Assembly: GCA_043813895.1 (NCBI GenBank)
Contig: JBDRKQ010000076.1
Location: forward strand, 1-30,359
Direction of reading: 5' to 3'
DNA: 30,359 bases
Origin: CAZTAR01 sp043813895
Lineage (GTDB): Bacteria; Planctomycetota; Phycisphaerae; UBA1845; UTPLA1
Made by a program: the position numbers and the translations under genes
In this document: piece by piece, positions 9,701 through 15,700 of the stretch
How positions within the stretch are numbered: the stretch's first letter is position 1
Layout: every line of letters starts with the position of its first letter
Notes under the pieces: model-generated
Seen by the model: the letters and a program-made list of their open reading frames with translations, nothing else
Database searches by the model: none
What the model was told of the DNA's origin: nothing

Positions 9701-12700
9701 AAGTCGGTCGGTGAGGCGATGCAGGACTACCAGATCACGCTGCAATACGCCCGCGCCGACGAGGTCAAGCCGGTCCTCGAAGAGTTCATGGGCAAGTGGC
9801 GTCAGAGCCGCGGTAACAAGCCGCAGGATACCTGCACCGTGACGGCCGACCCCAACAGCAATCTGCTGCTCGTCAACTGTTCGCCAAGCACGAAGGCGGT
9901 GTTCGACAAGCAGCTCGCGATGCTGGACACGAAAGAGAGCACGGCCGCGCGCGACCGGGTCGTCCAGACATACCCGCTGAAGTTCGCGAACATCCAGAGC
10001 GTCAACCAGGCCGTGACGCAGGCGTTCCAACGCGTGGGTCGCGTGGCGCAGCGCGATCAGGTCAGTGTGAGCCTCGACTGGAACACCAATTCGCTGCTCG
10101 TGCTGGCGAGCGAGGAGAACCAGAAGCACGTTGCCGAGATGATCTCGCGGATGGACGTGGAGCAGTCCGGCGCCGCGCGCGCGACGCGGACCTTCACGCT
10201 GAAGTACGCGGAGCCCTGGTATATTCCCGGTATCATCGGCCAGCAGTTCCGCAGCACGAGCCGCAATCCGAACGACCAGGTGACCGCGAGCTACATCAAC
10301 GGGACGATGTCCGTGGTCATTTCGGCGAACGAGCAGAACATGGCGAAGGTGGCGGAACTCATCGAGGAGGTGGATGTTCCGTCCGCGGCGCAGAAAGTCA
10401 CGAAGTACTTCAAGCTGAAGAACGCCCGGGCCGACGCGTTGGCGAACATGCTGAATCAGGCCGTTCAGCTCTCGGAGCCGAGGCCTCGCAGCGGGGTCTA
10501 TTCGGTGACGTACGGGTCCGAGATGAATACCAACACGCTGATCGTCTCGGCGGCGGCCGAGAAGTTTGAGGAAATCGAGGCGAGGATCGCCGAGTTCGAC
10601 GTTGAGGAAACCGGTCGGATCACGAAGGCCTTCAGCCTGCGGTACGCCGCGCCGTGGACGCTGGCCAACATCATCAACCAGCAGTTCCGCAGCGGCAGCC
10701 GCAACCCGAACGACCAGGTACACGCCAGCTTCGAGGACGGGACGCAGTCGCTCATCATCACGGCCAACGAGCGGAATATGGAGAGTGTCTCCGCGCTCAT
10801 CGCAGAGGCCGACAAGATGACCGAAACGAAGGAAACGCGTTTTATGCCGCTGAAGCACGCCCGGGCGGATGAGCTTGCCCGGACGCTGAATGAGTCCATT
10901 AACGCCAGATACCCACGCAACCGACAGGGTCAGGTGCCGATTACGGTGACGGCGGACATTGCCTCGAACAATCTGATCGTCACCGCGAAGACCGACCTGT
11001 TCGCCGAAGTCGAGCAGATGATCGCGGAACTGGATGTTGCCCAGGAAGGCCAGCTTCGGCGCGTGTTCAAGATGACCTACGCCGATCCCGGTGCGGTTGC
11101 CGGCATGATTCAGCAGTCGTTCCGGCCGTTCGGGCGCAACCCGTCGCCGAGCGAAAACGTGATCTGCGCCCAGGATTGGACGACGAACAGCGTGGTCGTG
11201 ACGGCGTCCGCCAAGAAGATGGCGGAGATCGAGGCGCTCATCAACGAGATGGACCAGCCCGGCGACACTTTGCGGTCGCACCACGTGCTCGAGGTGGCGA
11301 ATTCGAACGTGTCGGACGTGGCCCAGTGCTTGCAGCAGATCTTCGACGCGGCGAACCGCGGGCGTCGGGGGCAGACCGGCGCGGCGATGATCCGCGCGAT
11401 CAACGGCACGACGAAGATCGCTGTCTTCGCGAACGCCGAGGAGATGAAACAGATCGAGGAGCTCATCAAGCAGATCGACGTCGAGGGCGGTCGGTCGGTA
11501 CACACGGTGAGCATGCCGGAGCTTGTGCCGGCCAAGACCGTTGCGGACAGCATCAACAAGCTCTTCGGCCCCCAGGGCGGCCGGCGCGACGGCGCTCGCG
11601 CGGAGTTCCACGAGCCGACCAACACGCTGCTGGTGTTTGCGACGGACTCGGAGTTCGAGAAGATCAAGGCGCAGGTGATCGACGTGCTGAGCGAGCAGCC
11701 GACGGTCGGCGCGCTCAAGATCTTCAAGATCCCGCTGAAGTACGCCGTCGCCGACGAGGTCGCACGGACGTTGCAGGACTTCTTCGACAAGAAATCGGGC
11801 AAGTCGCGCGGGCGCAGCACCCGCCCGCCCTGGTGGGGGGGCGGCGACACGGCCAGCCAGCTCGAGGATCAGGTGACGATCATCGCCGAGCCGGCGAGCA
11901 ACATGCTGATCTGCTACTGCACGGACACGACAAAGGAGATTATTGACGACCTGCTCGTGGATATCGACACGGACGAGCCCGTCGGCGGCCCGAAGGTGAT
12001 GGAGATGGTCGTCCTCAAGTACTTGGACGCCGAGGAGATGCTGGGCATCCTCACGGAGTACCTGCGCGTCTCGAAGCGGACCCCGGAAGACGCCGGCCAG
12101 ACGTTCGTGCCGTGGTGGATGGAGCGCCGGGGCGCCGGGGAAGAGAAGACCGTCCTGGCGGGCGACATGCGTCTCAAGGCGGTCGACTCGATGAACGCGA
12201 TCATCATCGTGGGCAAGCCGGACGGCGTTAAGGAAGCGCTGGCGAAGATTGAAGAGTTGGACCAGCCGCGTGAAGGTGGCGACGAGCCGCACACGATCAA
12301 CCTGGCGAACGCGAACGCCTCCGAGATGGCCGAGACGCTCAAGCAGACATTTAACGACCAAGCCCGGATCAAGTCGCGGGGCGCGGCTTATATCCCGCCG
12401 ACGATCGTGCCGGTCGAAGCGACGAACAGCCTGATCGTTTGGGCCAAGCCGTCCGACCTCGGGCTGATTACGAAGATGGCCGAAGGGCTGGACTCGGAGA
12501 TGGCCGACGAGCCGTCCGGCGTGCGGATTCTCCAGGTGGCGGCCGGGCGCGATGTGGAGTGGCTCGCCGGGGAGATCGAGCAGCGCATCAACGATGCCGA
12601 ACAGCGCAAGCAGGATCAGAACCGCAACTACCGCCCGAGCCTCGTGAGCATCGGTGCGGACACTGTGTCCAACGCGCTGCTGATCGCCGGGTCGAAGGCG

Positions 12701-15700
12701 AAGTTCGAGGAGGCCAAGCGGCTGGTCGAGGAACTGGTGGCACTGGGTCCCGCGGGTGGCACGTCGCGCAGGGTCATCAGGCTGGAGACTATGTCGCCCC
12801 AGCGGGCGAAGGAGTTGATCGAGCAACTCCAGCAGGGCAGCCAGGGCCAGAGTGGCACAAGCGGGCGTGGGGGGGGCGGACGTGGCCGCGGCGCTGGGCG
12901 GCGCGGCGACGCGAATTGGACGCAGGACCGGCGATACGAGCAGGTCGAGATGCAGATGCACCCGTCGGTACGAACACCGGCTCGACACGAGCCGGCTGTG
13001 TGGGCCGGGGGCTCTTGGGCCGGTACGTTGCCGGTGGCCTTGGCGCAGGTGGTGACCAGTACGGCGATCGCGCAGACGCCCAGCACACAGCCGGCCGAGA
13101 AGCCAAAGACGTTCACAATTGGCAAGATCAACAAGAAACAGCCACCGCAGACCGACGCTGCCAAGGCCGGCGCTGCGAAGACCGGCTCCCCGAGTGGCAA
13201 GTCGCCCGAAGAGCGCATCCTTGCCGCGACGCAGCCCGCGGGCCAGATCAACTGGTCTGACGACGCCCGGGAGGCGATCGGCAAGCGATTGTCGGGCGCG
13301 CCCATCGAGGTCGCGGAAGCGGGCCCGGACAGCATCATCATTGATGCGAACGATGAGGACCTCGAGATCATCCTGTCTATTCTCGACATGCTCGACAGGG
13401 CGGTCCCTTCCAAGCGGATCGAGTACGTCAAGCTGAAGAACGCCCGTGCGAAGGAGCTGGCAAAGAACCTGCAAGACGTGTTCGCCAAGATCGAGAAAGT
13501 AGGGGACCGCGAGGTCACGCCGGAGGACAAGGTCGATATCATTGCCGACCCCCGAACGAACGGGCTCTTCATTGCGGCAGTCGAGGAGAAGATGGCCTAT
13601 GCCCTTGATCTGATAGCACAGATCGACAGCACGCCCCCCGACCTGGAGAAAGTCAGGACGTTCGTCTTCAACAACCGGCGGGCCACCGAAGCCGGCGAAG
13701 TTCTCAAGAAGATGGTCGGCTCGTACTTGAAGCAGATCGAGCTTCCCGCAGACACGATCGGCGTCGAAATCGACCCGCAGACAAACGCCGTGTTCGTCAC
13801 CGGCGGCGAGCACCACTTGAAGGTCGTGGAGCAGATATTCAACGGCCTCGACGCGGAGATGCCCGACGAGGAGGAGTTGCCGCCGGGGGCCAAGCGGCCA
13901 ATGCAGGAAGCGGACGTCATGGTCGTTCCGCTTCGCGTGGCCAACGCCGACGAGCTTGGCAAGCTGCTGAACGACCTGCTGCAAAAGGCCGCCACCGGCG
14001 ACACCCCGATGAAGGACTTCATCCGCCGGATGAGAATCCTCGACGAGCAAGGCAACCCAGTTGCGCAGATCGACTTGAATCGCCCCATCGCGGTCTTCGG
14101 CGACAAGGACAGCAACGCGTTGATCATCGCGAGCACGAAGGAGAACTGCCTTATCATGCGGCAGATCGCGCAGGTGTTCGATAGGGAACCTGCCCGTGCC
14201 GAGGTTCGTCACGAGGTCATGTCGCTCCAATACGCCGACGCGACCGAGGTAGCCGACCAGCTTGGCAATCTCCTGCAGGAGAGCGAGGCGTTGACCGAGC
14301 GGCCGGGTAAGGGTGACAAGTTTGGCGTGCCAGACGGCGGCGCCGGTGCGCTGGTCTACAAGGCGGTCGTCAAGCCTGACCCGCGGACGAATCAGCTCTT
14401 GATCATTGGCCGGCCCGAGTCGGTCGAGGTGCTCACGGGGCTCGTCACGAAGCTTGACGTCAAGGGGCTGGACGTCATGCCGTTCGAGATCGTCAAGCTG
14501 GAGTATGCCAGTGCGACGGCACTCGAACAGGCTTTGACGGATATGATGGAGAAGCGGGCGGAGGCTCTGCCGGAAGGCACCGGCCCGAACGCGGGCAAGA
14601 GCGAGAAGGTCATCATCAAGGCCGACCCCCGCAGCGAGTCGCTCATCGTCGCGGCGAGACCGGCCCGGATGGAGGAATTGCGCGGGCTCATTACGAAGCT
14701 CGATGTTCCTGCGTCCGCGTTGATCGAGAACATCCGCACGATTTCGCTCGACAAGGGCAACGCGAACGATCTGGCCGACAAGTTGAAGGACCTCTGGGAG
14801 CAGCGCAAGAGCCAGCGTGAGGGCGGCTCCGAAGGTCTGAAGTTGGAAATCCCCGCCATCGTCGCCGACGAGCGGAGCAACTCGCTCATCGTTGCCGCCA
14901 GCAAGGCGGACTTCGAAGCGATCAAGGCGGTCGTCGACAAGATCGAGGCCCTCGAACTCAACCCCATGGCGAACATCTACATCGTGTACCTCAAGTACAA
15001 CTCCGCCAAGGAACTTGCCTCGGCCTTCAAGGCGCTGTTTGACAAGCGCGCCGAAATGCGGAGTGCGGACGGCAAGGTGCGGCCGGAGGACGAGGTTGCG
15101 ATCGAGGTCGACGAGGTGACCAATGCGCTGCTCGTCGCGGCCTCCCGTGAGAACTACGAGGTTCTCAAGCTGAAGGTCGAGGAGCTTGACCGCGAGATCG
15201 GCACGATGGGACAGATCGAGTTCTTCGTCTGCAACAACGTCCACGCCGAGCGGGTCAAGGAGACGATCGACGGACTGTTCCAGGAGAAGATCTACAAGCC
15301 CGGCGGCACCGGTGACAGCCAGATCGCACAGGACCGTGAGAAGGTCACGATTAGCGTCGACGCGCGCTCGAACATTCTGATCGTCTCGGCCAGCCCGGAG
15401 AACATGGCGCTGATCCGGGAGATCTACAAACGGATGAACAGCGTGACCATGCCGTGGGATGTCGCCATCACCCGGCTGATCACGATCGAGTACGGGGACG
15501 CGGTGAAGATCGCCGCCCAGGTGCAGGACTACTTCGACGAGTTGGAGAAGATCCGCGAGACGGACGGGGGCGGCGGCAAGTCCGGTTTCGGCATTACAGT
15601 CTTCCCGGACGAGCGTAGCAACCGAATCATCGTCGGCGGGACGAAGGACGGCATCGACAGCGCTGTAGAGATGATCGCGAAGCTCGACGTGCTCCCCGGC

